From positions 1-64,000 of the forward strand of contig JBBDWU010000028.1 of the NCBI GenBank assembly GCA_040902725.1: a DNA stretch of 64,000 nt. Reading direction: 5' to 3'. Numbering within the stretch: position 1 is the first letter of the stretch; each line of letters starts with the position of its first letter. Both the position numbers and the translations under genes were made by a program. The DNA is from JACVRU01 sp040902725 (GTDB lineage: Bacteria; Actinomycetota; Thermoleophilia; Gaiellales; Gaiellaceae). Positions 40,349-50,813 of this stretch are shown piece by piece. Under the pieces are notes generated by a model. It did no database searches. It was not told the origin of the DNA and saw nothing but the letters and a program-made list of their open reading frames with translations.

Positions 40349-40712
40349 CGCACCCGAGTTCCCCGCCTCGCTGCTCGTAGCAGCGCTCGACCTCGGTGCG
40401 GCACATCGGCAGCGGGTCCCGGTTCGCCTTGATGGCGCCGAAGCCCTCGCGGGTCGCCTCGGCTGCGTGGAGCAGGTCGAGGTCGATCTCGACGGCGTAG
40501 ACCTTCTGCATGCAGCCGACGTAGGTGTGGCCGAACTCCTCGTACGCGTAGACGAAGGGGCACGCGCGCTCGAGGCAGGCGGAGGGATAGACGACCTTGT
40601 CGCAGTGGACGTCGCAGCGCCGGCAGTCGACCTCGTCCTGCGGTCGGAGCGGAAGCTCGGCGACGGCCTTCTGGACGCGCTGCATGTCGGAATTGTGCGA
40701 GCGGAAGCTCAT
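40272..40712 (-). CDS. Nine-cysteine hypothetical protein, probable metal binder
   Basis: A 146-residue soluble protein I cannot assign. Cysteines lie at 30, 33, 37, 46, 51, 67, 104, 111 and 121. The first five form a dense CxxCxxxC...C....C cluster that could hold zinc or an Fe-S centre. Further segments FVYAYEEFGHTYVGCMQK and CVNPEFHELPVG look like structured enzyme or binding regions. AAGACT lies seven bases upstream of the ATG. The 3' end overlaps endonuclease IV. Confidence 0.65.
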   Translation of the reverse strand: MSFRSHNSDMQRVQKAVAELPLRPQDEVDCRRCDVHCDKVVYPSACLERACPFVYAYEEFGHTYVGCMQKVYAVEIDLDLLHAAEATREGFGAIKANRDPLPMCRTEVERCYEQRGGELGCVNPEFHELPVGSPTFRVFAHVSQGL

Positions 40713-40725
40713 GCTGGCAAGTCTT
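40713..40725 (-). promoter_or_regulatory. Leaderless -10 element of the nine-cysteine gene
   Basis: AAGACT at 40720-40725 (minus strand), seven bases from the ATG at 40712. Confidence 0.3.
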
Positions 40726-40791
40726 GACAGGGGATGTCCTTCGCGCTAGGCGCTAATCCTCCCCACGCCGCGCGGACGGGCTCCCCGGGCT

Positions 40792-40805
40792 TAAGGTACG
40801 CGGCC
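40792..40805 (+). promoter_or_regulatory. Leaderless -10 element of the Ca2+/H+ antiporter
   Basis: TAAGGT at 40792-40797, eight bases before the GTG at 40806. A perfect TTGACA also occurs at 40724-40729, but no good -10 lies at 17 bp from it. Confidence 0.4.
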
Positions 40806-41849
40806 GTGATCCGCAGGCTCCTCTGGGCATCGCTCGCTCTGGCGCCGGTGGCGGTCGTTCTCCACTGGGCGCTGCACCTGGGCGGCACGACGGACTTCGT
40901 GCTCGCCGCGGCGGCGCTGATTCCGCTCGCCTGGCTGATCGGCGAGGCGACCGAGCACGCGGCGCACCACACCGGCCCGGGCATCGGCGGTTTCCTCAAC
41001 GCCACCTTCGGCAACGCCCCCGAGCTGATCATCGCGCTCTTCGCCGTGGCGGCCGCCAAGACCGAGGTCGTCCGCGGATCGCTGACCGGAAGCGTGATCG
41101 GCAACCTGCTGCTGGTGCTCGGGTTCTCGCTGCTGTTCGGCGGTCGCGGTTCGCTCGACCGGCTCTCCACCTTCGTCTCGCTCGGGCTGGTGGCGGTCGC
41201 GACGCTGCTCTTCCTCGTCCCGGCGGTGCCCGCGTTCGGCGAGGAAGATCCCGAGCAACGGCTCTTCGTCTACCTGTCGCTGATCCCCTCGATCCTCCTG
41301 CTGATCGTGTATCTCGTGGTGACCTACCTCTCGCTGCGCCGGCATCACGAGCTGCACATGACCGAGGAGCCAGAGGGGGCCGAGGCCTGGTCGTTCAGGC
41401 TCGCGCTCGGCGTCCTCGTGGCGGCGACCGTCGCGACGGCGTTCGTGGCCGAGATCGTGGTCGCCACGATCGACGAGTTCGCGGACGGGGCGGGGCTCTC
41501 CGACTTCTTCGTCGCAGCGGTGATCGTGGCCATCGTCGGCAATGCGGCGGAGCACGGCGCCGCGGTCGTCGTTGCGGCCAGGGGGAAGATCAGGCTGGCG
41601 GCGGAGATAGCGCTCGCGTCGAGCGCGCAGGTCGCCGTGTTCCTGATCCCCGCGGTGGCGCTGATCGCGTGGGCGATCGATCCACTCGCGCTCACGTTCC
41701 GGCCGGTTGAGCTCGTCGTGCTCGCCGGCTCGGTCGTCGTCAGCACGATCCTGCTCGCGCAGGGACAGTCGTCCCGGCTGCGCGGCGTCGTCCTGATCGC
41801 CGCGTATGTCGTGGCGGCTGTTGCGTTCTTTCTCGCCGGAGACCGCTGA
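40806..41849 (+). CDS. Ca2+/H+ antiporter (CaCA family, Cax/ChaA-like)
   Basis: Membrane antiporter of 347 residues with about eleven helices in two homologous halves. The two CaCA alpha-repeats are visible: GGFLNATFGNAPELIIALFA in the first half and VAIVGNAAEHGAAVVVA in the second. An acidic loop (EEPEGAEAW) separates the halves. It would extrude Ca2+ against protons. I start it at GTG 40806, where hydrophobic sequence and a leaderless promoter begin. An upstream ATG in frame would add 24 unlikely residues. Confidence 0.9.
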   Translation: MIRRLLWASLALAPVAVVLHWALHLGGTTDFVLAAAALIPLAWLIGEATEHAAHHTGPGIGGFLNATFGNAPELIIALFAVAAAKTEVVRGSLTGSVIGNLLLVLGFSLLFGGRGSLDRLSTFVSLGLVAVATLLFLVPAVPAFGEEDPEQRLFVYLSLIPSILLLIVYLVVTYLSLRRHHELHMTEEPEGAEAWSFRLALGVLVAATVATAFVAEIVVATIDEFADGAGLSDFFVAAVIVAIVGNAAEHGAAVVVAARGKIRLAAEIALASSAQVAVFLIPAVALIAWAIDPLALTFRPVELVVLAGSVVVSTILLAQGQSSRLRGVVLIAAYVVAAVAFFLAGDR

Positions 41850-41868
41850 GCTAGGCTGGCGCGGCCCC

Positions 41869-42614
<746 letters not shown>

Positions 42615-42618
<4 letters not shown>

Positions 42619-45416
42619 TCCGCGTCGCGCTTCGGGGGCTCGCCGGCCGCAAGCTCCGGGCGGCGCTCACTGCGCTCGCCGTCGTCCTAGGCGTGGCGAT
42701 GGTCAGCGGCTCCTATGTCCTGACGGACACGATCGACAAGGCGTTCAACGCGATCTTCGTCGAGTCGTATGCAGGCACGGACGCCGTCGTCAGCGGCAAG
42801 GGCGCCGAGATCAGCTTCGAGGGTCAAACCGCCCAGGCACCTCCCATCCCCGAGGACGTGCTCGAGCAGGTGCGCGGAATCGAAGGCGTCGAGTTGGCAA
42901 CCGGCTCCGTCGCCGACGTCCAGACCAAGTTGCTCAAGCCGGACGGCGAGGCCATAGGGACCGGCGGAGCTCCGGCGCTCGCCTTCGGGATCGAGACCGC
43001 ACCGGAGTACGCCCGCTTCAACCCGCTCAACATCGTCGACGGGCGCTGGCCCACCGGCCCGGGGGAGGTCGTGATCGACGAGGGAGTGGCCGACGACGAG
43101 GAGTTCTCCGTCGGCGACCGGATCGGCGTCGCCGCTCTCGGCCCGGCCGAGGAATTCGAGATCGTCGGGATCGCGAAGTACGGCGGCCTGAGCTCGATCG
43201 GCGGCGCCACTTTCGCCATCTTCGACATCCCGACGGCCCAGGCGCTGCTGGACAAGCGGGGGCAGCTCGACACGGTGCAGGCGGCCGCGGAGCCGGGCGT
43301 CGCGCCCGAGGATCTCGTCCAGCGGATCGCGGCGGAGCTGGGGCCGTCGGTGACCGTTCGAACCGGAACCGAGCAGGCGGGTGAAGAGTCCGGCGAGATC
43401 GCGACCTTCACGAAGATCATCCGCTACTTCCTGCTCACCTTCGCCGGCGTCGCCCTGTTCGTCGGCGCCTTCGTCATCTTCAACACGCTTTCGATCACGG
43501 TCGCGCAGCGAACGCGCGAGTTCGCCACGCTGCGAACGATCGGAGCGTCCCGCCGCCAGGTGCTCGGCTCCGTGATCGTCGAGGCGCTCGTGGTCGGCCT
43601 GCTCGCGTCGATCGTGGGCCTGTTCTCCGGCCTGGGGCTCGCAGTCGGGCTGAACGCGCTGTTCGTCGCGCTCGACCTGGACCTGCCGCAGACGCAGACG
43701 GTCTTCGCGACGAGAACGATCGTCGTTTCGCTGCTCGTCGGAACCGGCGTCACCCTCCTTGCCGGCCTCGCGCCGGCACTGCGCGCGACGCGCGTACCAC
43801 CGATCGCCGCAGTTCGAGAGGGCGCTGTGCTCCCCCGATCCTTCCTCGCCCGCTACGTGCCTTTCATCGCTGCGGCCACCGTGCTTCTGGCCGTGCTCTC
43901 GCTGTCCTACGGGATGCTCTCTGACGACCTCGCAACCGGGAACCGGTTCTTGCTGCTCGGCGTGGGCGTTTTGGCGCTCTTCGTCGGCGTCGCACTGCTG
44001 TCGTCCCGGCTCGTTCGGCCGGTGGCGAGTGCGGCGCATCCGATCGGGAAGTGGCTGGTGGTCGTGCTGCTCGCCGTCCTCTACCCGGTCACGCTCGCCT
44101 ACTGGCTCCTGCGCTTCGGCTTATTCGGGGCAGATGCCTCGGTCGGCCGGCGCGTCGGCGCGTTCCTCGCGGGTGCTGCGCTGGGGGCGCCGCTCCTGCC
44201 AATCGTGCTCGTCATGTGGGTGGCCTCGAAGCTGACGCGCTTCACGCCGGAGTGGCCGGTCGACTTCCCGAACGTCCGCCCGGACCCCACGATGAGCGAC
44301 ATCGGCCGCGAGAACGCCCGCCGCAACCCGGGGCGCACGGCCGCCACGGCGGCGGCCCTGATGATCGGCATCGCGCTCGTGACCTTCGTCGGAGTTCTGG
44401 CTCAGGGCCTGCGCGTCTCCAACAGCGACGCGATCGAGCGCCAGATTCAGGCCGACTTGATCGTCACCTCCCAGGACGGCTATTCGGAGTTCCCGGCCGC
44501 GGTCGGTGACACCGTCGCCGAGATCGAGGCCACTGACGTAGTCAGCAATGTGCGCCAAGAGGTCGCCGAGGTGGCCGGCTCGGCCGGCAACCTCACGGGG
44601 CTGGACGGGCGCTCGATCAACGAGGTCTACGACTTCCACTGGGAGGAGGGCTCGGACGAGGTGTTGGCGAGCCTCGGTCGCGAAGGCGCGGTCCTTCCGA
44701 ACAACGTCGCCGACGACAATGACCTCACCGCCGGCGACACCTTCACGGTGCGCTCGACGGATAACCGGACGAAGGAGTTCGTCGTGCGCGGCATCTACGA
44801 CGGGAGCCCGTTCTATCCACTGCTCGGCAGCGCGAGCATCTCCCAGGAGGCCTTCGACGATCTCTACGACCGGCCGCGCAACCGCTTCACGCTCGTGAAT
44901 GTGCCCGGCGACCCGAGCGACGCGCAAAAGGCCAGGCTCGAGGCGGCTCTCGAGGGCTTTCCCGACACGCGTGTCCAGACGCGCCAGGAGTGGATCGACA
45001 AGGAGGACCGCGAGATCGGCCGGTTCCTGCTCCTGTTGTACGTCCTGCTCGCGCTTTCGGTGGTCATCAGCCTCTTCGGCATGGTGAACACGCTCGCGCT
45101 GTCGGTGTTCGAGCGGACGCGCGAGCTCGGCATGCTGCGTGCAGTCGGCACGACGAGGCGCCAGGTGCGCCGGATGATCCGGCACGAGAGCGTGATCACC
45201 GCCCTCATCGGCACGGCACTCGGCCTGCCGCTCGGCATCTTCCTCGCGCTCCTCGTAACGCGGGCGCTCTCGCAGTACGACCTCCAGTTCGCGATCCCGA
45301 CCACCTCGTTGATCGTCTTCGTCGTCGTCGCCGCGATCGCCGGGGTCGTGGCGGCGATCCTGCCCGCCCGCCGCGCCGCGCGGCTGCGGGTGCTCGAGGC
45401 GCTGCAGTACGAGTGA
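42615..45416 (+). CDS. MacB/FtsX-type ABC transporter permease, duplicated
   Basis: A 933-residue permease made of two FtsX-like units. One N-terminal helix is followed by an extracellular MacB-type periplasmic core domain (about 40-255), three helices, two to three extra central helices, a second helix plus extracellular domain (about 590-790), and three final helices. FATLRTIGASRRQVLGSV and LGMLRAVGTTRRQVRRMI are the paired coupling loops. The substrate is unknown. It ends in ordinary FtsX fashion just before repeat element copy A. Confidence 0.9.
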
Positions 45417-45426
45417 ACGCTTCACT

Positions 45427-45520
45427 AGGTACACGCGTCTAGCCCGGGAAACCCACCTCCCTCCCCGTTGGCTCGAGCCTAGCCCTCAACCAGTCACGCG
45501 TGGGACACCGATCCGTGCCG
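45427..45520 (-). repeat. Recurrent ~95-nt intergenic element, copy A (orphan)
   Basis: Copy A of the element also found at 8325-8420 and 62324-62417. Read on the minus strand: GGCACGG, CACGCGTG (45495-45502), TAGGCT (45476-45481), CGAGCC, GGGGAGGGAGGTGGG, CCC, CGCGTGTACCT. Unlike the other copies, no gene starts 27 nt after the last block; the sequence there runs antisense into the permease gene. The rest of the 45417-45548 gap holds nothing else I recognise. Confidence 0.5.
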
Positions 45521-45548
45521 GAAGTGCACCTGCGGCCGAGACGCCGGA

Positions 45549-45716
45549 CTACTTCAGGTCGATGTCGACCCCGAAGAGGATCAGCGGCCAGATCAGTACG
45601 GCAATCACGGCCTCACCGACCCGCTTCAGCGTCCCGAGGTTGTCGAAGTAGTCGTTGATCGCCGCAACCACGATGCCGGCGATCAGGTAGATCCCACCGA
45701 GGGAAGTTACGCGCAC
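45549..45716 (-). CDS. Small membrane protein (55 residues)
   Basis: A short gene with a strong ribosome-binding site: AAAGGAGG, six bases, then GTG. The product begins VRVTSLGGIYLIAGIVVAAI, continues NDYFDNLGTLKRVGEAV, has a second hydrophobic stretch IAVLIWPLILFGVDI and ends DLK. I predict two membrane segments joined by a polar NDYFDNLG loop. I have the impression that similar small proteins occur in related actinobacteria, but no function is known to me. It follows the threonine aldolase gene by 21 bp and is probably in its operon. Confidence 0.75.
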   Translation of the reverse strand: MRVTSLGGIYLIAGIVVAAINDYFDNLGTLKRVGEAVIAVLIWPLILFGVDIDLK

Positions 45717-45737
45717 GGCCTGCCTCCTTTCCGGATC

Positions 45738-46775
45738 TCAGGAACGGGAAACCGGCACGGCGGCGAGCGCCGCCGGAATCGACTCGATCGCGCGCTCGAC
45801 GTCCGCGTCCTCGACGCCCAGGTACGTGGCGAGCCTGAGCACCCCGGGCCGGAGCACGCCCGCGAGCACGCCGGACTCCTCGAGGCGTCGCCGCGCCTCC
45901 CCCACCGCGAGCCCCAGCGGGCCGACCTCGAGCGCGACAAAATTCGTCTCGACGGTCGCGGGGTCGACTGGGAGCCCGGCCGCGGCGAGCCCCTCGGCCA
46001 GCCGCCGCGCGCGCCTGTGATCGTCCGCGAGCCGATCGACGTTGTGCTCGAGAGCGAAGAGCGCCGCTGCCGCGACGACCCCAGCCTGGCGCATCGCGCC
46101 GCCGAACAGGAACTTGCCGCCCCAGGCCTCCTCGATCCGCTCCGCGGAACCGGCAAGCACGGCACCGAGCGGGCAGCCGAGGCCCTTCGAGAAGCAGATG
46201 GTGACCAGGTCGCAGAGCTCGCCGAACCGCGCGGCCGGCACGCCGCTCGCGACCGCTGCGTTGAAGAGCCGCGCGCCGTCGAGGTGAACCGCGAGCCCGA
46301 GCCCGCGCGCCGTCGCGACGACCTCCTCGAAGTCTGCCAGCGGCCAGACGCGGCCACCGGAGCTGCGGTGGTTGTTCTCCAGGACGAGAACGCTCCCCGG
46401 CTCGAGGTCGCCGGCCGCGTCCAGCTCGTGGAGCTGAGCGGACGTGATCCGCCCGGCCCTCGCCGGGAGACCGCGCATGACGAGGCCGGAGTGGATCGCC
46501 GGCCCGCCGGCCTCGTAGACCAGCACGTGCGTCCGCTCCTCGGCCACGAGCAGCCCGCCCGGCCGGCTGAGCACCCGGAGCGCGATCTGGTTCGCCATCG
46601 TCGCGGTGGGCAGGAAGAGGGCCGCCTCGTGCCCGAGCAGATCCGCCGCACGCGCCTGGAGCGCGTTGACGGTCGGGTCCTCGCGCAGCTGCTCGTCGCC
46701 CACCTCGGCGGCGGCCATCGCGGCCAGCATCTCCGGGCTGGGGCGGCTCGCCGTGTCCGAGCGGAGGTCGATCAC
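45738..46775 (-). CDS. Threonine aldolase (beta-eliminating lyase family)
   Basis: PLP enzyme of 345 residues cleaving L-threonine or L-allo-threonine to glycine and acetaldehyde. IDLRSDTASRPSPEM at the start and GDEQLREDPTVNALQ are family hallmarks. HLDGARLFNAAVASG and the PLP-lysine loop TICFSKGLGCPLGAV follow. Glycine made here could feed the glycine cleavage operon 1 kb away. GTG 46775 overlaps the upstream gene's stop as GTGA. A longer start would add an Arg-rich run inside that gene. Confidence 0.9.
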   Translation of the reverse strand: MIDLRSDTASRPSPEMLAAMAAAEVGDEQLREDPTVNALQARAADLLGHEAALFLPTATMANQIALRVLSRPGGLLVAEERTHVLVYEAGGPAIHSGLVMRGLPARAGRITSAQLHELDAAGDLEPGSVLVLENNHRSSGGRVWPLADFEEVVATARGLGLAVHLDGARLFNAAVASGVPAARFGELCDLVTICFSKGLGCPLGAVLAGSAERIEEAWGGKFLFGGAMRQAGVVAAAALFALEHNVDRLADDHRRARRLAEGLAAAGLPVDPATVETNFVALEVGPLGLAVGEARRRLEESGVLAGVLRPGVLRLATYLGVEDADVERAIESIPAALAAVPVSRS

Positions 46776-47305
46776 GCGGCGGCGACGCGCTCGAGGGCGG
46801 GCGGGAAGCGCGCCAGAACCCACTCCGCATCGAGCGGCACGCGAGCGTACGGCTTGCCGTCGACGAGCACGAAGTCACCGGTGCGGGGATCCATCGGCAG
46901 CCGCGACTCGATCGGGAAGTAGCGGTTGTGGCGGTCGATCACGTCGTTCACCTCGACGAAGTTCCACCGCTCCGCGCGGGCAAGCCAGCGGCGCGCGAAC
47001 GCGGCGGCGTCGCCCCGGCACTCGCCGGCGAGCCGTTCCCACTCCTCCGCCAGGCGCCGCTCGTGCCAGAGGGTCAGCTCGTGCAGCTCGCGCAGGCGCT
47101 GCATGTAAGGAAGCGGGCCTCCGAGCGACGTGACGTACCCCGCCACGTCGGGACGGAAGTTGCGCAGCCTCCGCCGCAGCGGCCTGCCCTTGAGCGGGCT
47201 GCCGTCGAGATCCTCGTGCAGCGCGTCGCGCTCGGCACGAGAGCGGAGCGTTCCGTCACGCACGCCCCACTCGCCGAGAATCTGCTCTCGCTCCCAACGC
47301 TCCAT
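46772..47305 (-). CDS. Hypothetical protein (177 residues)
   Basis: A charged, helix-rich soluble protein I cannot assign. A segment GSPLKGRPLRRRLRNFRP near residue 35 is followed by long amphipathic helices rich in Arg, Glu and Trp, then a beta-like C-terminal part FVLVDGKPYARVPLD. The PLKGRPL stretch is faintly like DnaJ-associated DUF1992 proteins, but not enough to name it. It heads a unit with threonine aldolase and the 55-residue membrane protein. CACAAT lies seven bases before its ATG. Confidence 0.65.
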   Translation of the reverse strand: MERWEREQILGEWGVRDGTLRSRAERDALHEDLDGSPLKGRPLRRRLRNFRPDVAGYVTSLGGPLPYMQRLRELHELTLWHERRLAEEWERLAGECRGDAAAFARRWLARAERWNFVEVNDVIDRHNRYFPIESRLPMDPRTGDFVLVDGKPYARVPLDAEWVLARFPPALERVAAA

Positions 47306-47318
47306 TCAGCGAATTGTG
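47306..47318 (-). promoter_or_regulatory. Leaderless -10 element of the 177-residue protein
   Basis: CACAAT at 47313-47318 (minus strand), seven bases from the ATG at 47305. Confidence 0.35.
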
Positions 47319-47339
47319 CCCACGTCCGAGCCACCCGGC

Positions 47340-47564
47340 TCAGCGGCGCCGCCTCCGGCGCGGAAGGATCACCGACCACTTCGGATAGTCCGCGGGCACG
47401 CCGGCGCCCCGGGCGCGTGCGAGCAGAACGCGGCCGAGCAAGGCGCGTTCCTCCTCGTCGAGCTGCTCGCCGAAGCGCTCGATCGCGGCGACGAGCTCCG
47501 CGCCCTCGTGCTCCTCCGCGAGCTTCCCCACTCGTGACTCCAGCGCCGCCCGCGTCCACTCCAC
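47340..47564 (-). CDS. Small hypothetical protein with poly-Arg tail
   Basis: I start this at GTG 47564 because a near-consensus GATAAT lies seven bases upstream. A GTG at 47582 would add six residues. The 74-residue product begins VEWTRAALESRVGKLAEEHE and continues as acidic amphipathic helices. It ends PKWSVILPRRRRRR, so a helical domain is followed by a basic tail. No family is recognised. It is transcribed after the glycine cleavage operon but probably from its own promoter. Confidence 0.55.
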   Translation of the reverse strand: MEWTRAALESRVGKLAEEHEGAELVAAIERFGEQLDEEERALLGRVLLARARGAGVPADYPKWSVILPRRRRRR

Positions 47565-47577
47565 GCCGGCGATTATC
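47565..47577 (-). promoter_or_regulatory. Leaderless -10 element of the poly-Arg-tailed protein
   Basis: GATAAT at 47572-47577 (minus strand), seven bases from GTG 47564. This is among the closest matches to TATAAT seen at this position in the window. Confidence 0.45.
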
Positions 47578-47598
47578 GCCACCCCAGGTCGCGAGCCG

Positions 47599-49094
<1,496 letters not shown>

Positions 49095-49098
<4 letters not shown>

Positions 49099-50414
49099 GC
49101 GGCGAGCACCTCGGCGAGCCGGTCGATCTCCTCGGGCGTGCGCCTCTCCGTCACCGCGACGAGCAGCGCGTCGTCCATCCCCTGGTAGTCGCGTCCGAGC
49201 GCGTAACCCGGGTGGATGCCCTGGGCGCGAGCCTCGCGGATCACGTCCTGCGCCGGCCTCCCCACCCGCACGACGACCTCCTTGAACGAAGTCCGCGCGG
49301 GGAACGCCGCGGGTAGCCGCTCCCGCGCGTAGGCCGCCAGCGCCATGCAGGTCTCCCCCAGCTCGCGCAGGCCCTGCGGGCCGAGCCAGCAGAGGTGGAC
49401 GAGCCCGGCCAGGGCGAGCAGCGTCTGGTTGGTCGTGATGTTCGAGGTCGCCTTCTCGCGCCGGATGTGCTGCTCGCGCGTCTGCAGCGTGAGCACGAAG
49501 CCGCGCCGGCCCTCGGAGTCGGTCGTCTCGCCGATGATGCGCCCGGGCATCCGGCGCGTGAGCTCCGCCTTGCCGGCGAGGAAGCCGTAGTGCGGGCCGC
49601 CGAAGGACTGGTAGTTGCCGGCGCTCTGGCCCTCGCCGAGCGCGAGGTCGCAGCCGTACTCGCCGGGCGCCTCGAGCACGCCGAGCGAGACGAGGTCAAC
49701 GTGGGCGGCGACGAGCGCGCCTCCGTCCGAACCCGCGGCGGCCAACTCGGGCGCCTGCTCCAGGCAGCCGAAGAAGTTCGGGTGCTGGAAGAGCACGAGC
49801 GCGGCGTCCGCGGCGGCCGCTCGCAGCTCGTCGGGATCGGTGACGCCTTCGCGGTGCGCGACCTCGACCACCTCGAGCCCGAAGCCGGGCGCATAGGTCT
49901 TCACGACCTGGCGAACCTGGGGGCTCGTCGCCTCGGTGACCACGACCTTCGTCCTCCCCGTCACGTGCTTGGCGACGTAGCAGGCGTCGGCTGCGACGGT
50001 GGTGCCGTCGTAGCCGGAGGCATTCGCGACGTCCATCCCCGTCAGCTCGCAGATCGCCGTCTGATACTCGAAGATCGCCTGCAGCACGCCCTGGCTGAGC
50101 TCCGGCTGATACGGCGTGTAGGCGGTCAGGAACTCGCCGCGCTGGAGGACGGCGTCGACGACGGCGGGGACGTAGTGGTCGTAGACGCCCGCGCCGAGGA
50201 AGGAGAGCTCGCGCGAGGTGTCGGCGTTGCGCGCGGCGAGCTCCTCGAGGTGCGCGACGAGCTCGTGCTCGGAGAGCGCCGGCTCCAGGTCGAGCTCACG
50301 GCCGAAGCGCACGCCGGGCGGGATGTCGCGGAAGAGCTCCTCGACGGAGGACACGCCGATTGCCCCGAGCATCTCCTCGAGGTCGCGCTCGGTCAGCGAG
50401 AGGTACGGGTGCAC
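49095..50414 (-). CDS. gcvPA: Glycine dehydrogenase (decarboxylating) subunit 1
   Basis: N-terminal half of the split P-protein, 439 residues, lacking the PLP lysine but completing the active site. FLGAGVYDHYVPAVVDAV, FLTAYTPYQPELSQGVLQ and NASGYDGTTVAADA are typical, and GGPHYGFLAGKAELTRRMPGR is the conserved core. It starts at GTG 50414, three bases after the gcvH stop. It pairs with gcvPB, the arrangement seen in many Gram-positive bacteria and archaea. Confidence 0.95.
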
Positions 50415-50417
50415 GAC

Positions 50418-50813
50418 TTAGAGGTCGGCGACGTGCTGCCGGTAGGCGGCCGCATCGAGCAGGCCCTCGGTCTCCGAAGAGTCGTTGAGGCGAATCCGGA
50501 CCAGCCAGCCGTCGCCGTAAGGGTCCTCGTTGACCGTCTCGGGTGCCTCGACCGCGCGCTGGTTCACCTCGACGATCTCGCCCGACAGCGGCGAGATCAG
50601 CTCCGAGACGGCCTTGACCGACTCGACCTCCCCGTAGGAGCCGTCCTTGGCGATCGTCGCGCCGGCCTCGGGCGGCTCGTAGTGGACGAGCTCCCCGAGC
50701 GAGTCCTGCGCGTACCACGTGATCCCCAGCGTCGCCTCGCCGTCCTCGAGGCGGGCCCAGTCGTGCTCTCGGTGGTACAGGAGGTTCTCCGGGTAGCTCT
50801 CGGCAGCCGGCAC
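50418..50813 (-). CDS. gcvH: Glycine cleavage system H protein
   Basis: Lipoyl carrier of 131 residues that shuttles the aminomethyl group between P, T and L proteins. The lipoylated lysine is Lys67 in GEVESVKAVSEL. The sandwich fold is marked by ATLGITWYAQDSLGELVHYEPPE, and INPY-type residues are replaced by VNEDPYGDGWLVRI near the C-terminus. The GTG start directly abuts the gcvT stop. Confidence 0.94.
   Translation of the reverse strand: MPAAESYPENLLYHREHDWARLEDGEATLGITWYAQDSLGELVHYEPPEAGATIAKDGSYGEVESVKAVSELISPLSGEIVEVNQRAVEAPETVNEDPYGDGWLVRIRLNDSSETEGLLDAAAYRQHVADL

Noticed and set aside
40724..40757. Consensus TTGACA as -35 of an antiporter promoter
   Set aside because: At a 17-base spacing the -10 would read TAGGCG, a poor match, whereas TAAGGT next to the GTG fits the pattern at neighbouring genes.
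40734..40805. Earlier ATG start for the Ca2+/H+ antiporter
   Set aside because: It would add 24 polar residues before the first helix and skip a leaderless-type promoter directly before GTG 40806.
44121..45434. 437-codon minus-strand frame starting inside repeat copy A and antisense to the ABC permease gene
   Set aside because: It begins at a GTG in the repeat, which is tempting, but the sequence is a charged low-complexity shadow and the permease on the plus strand is clearly real.
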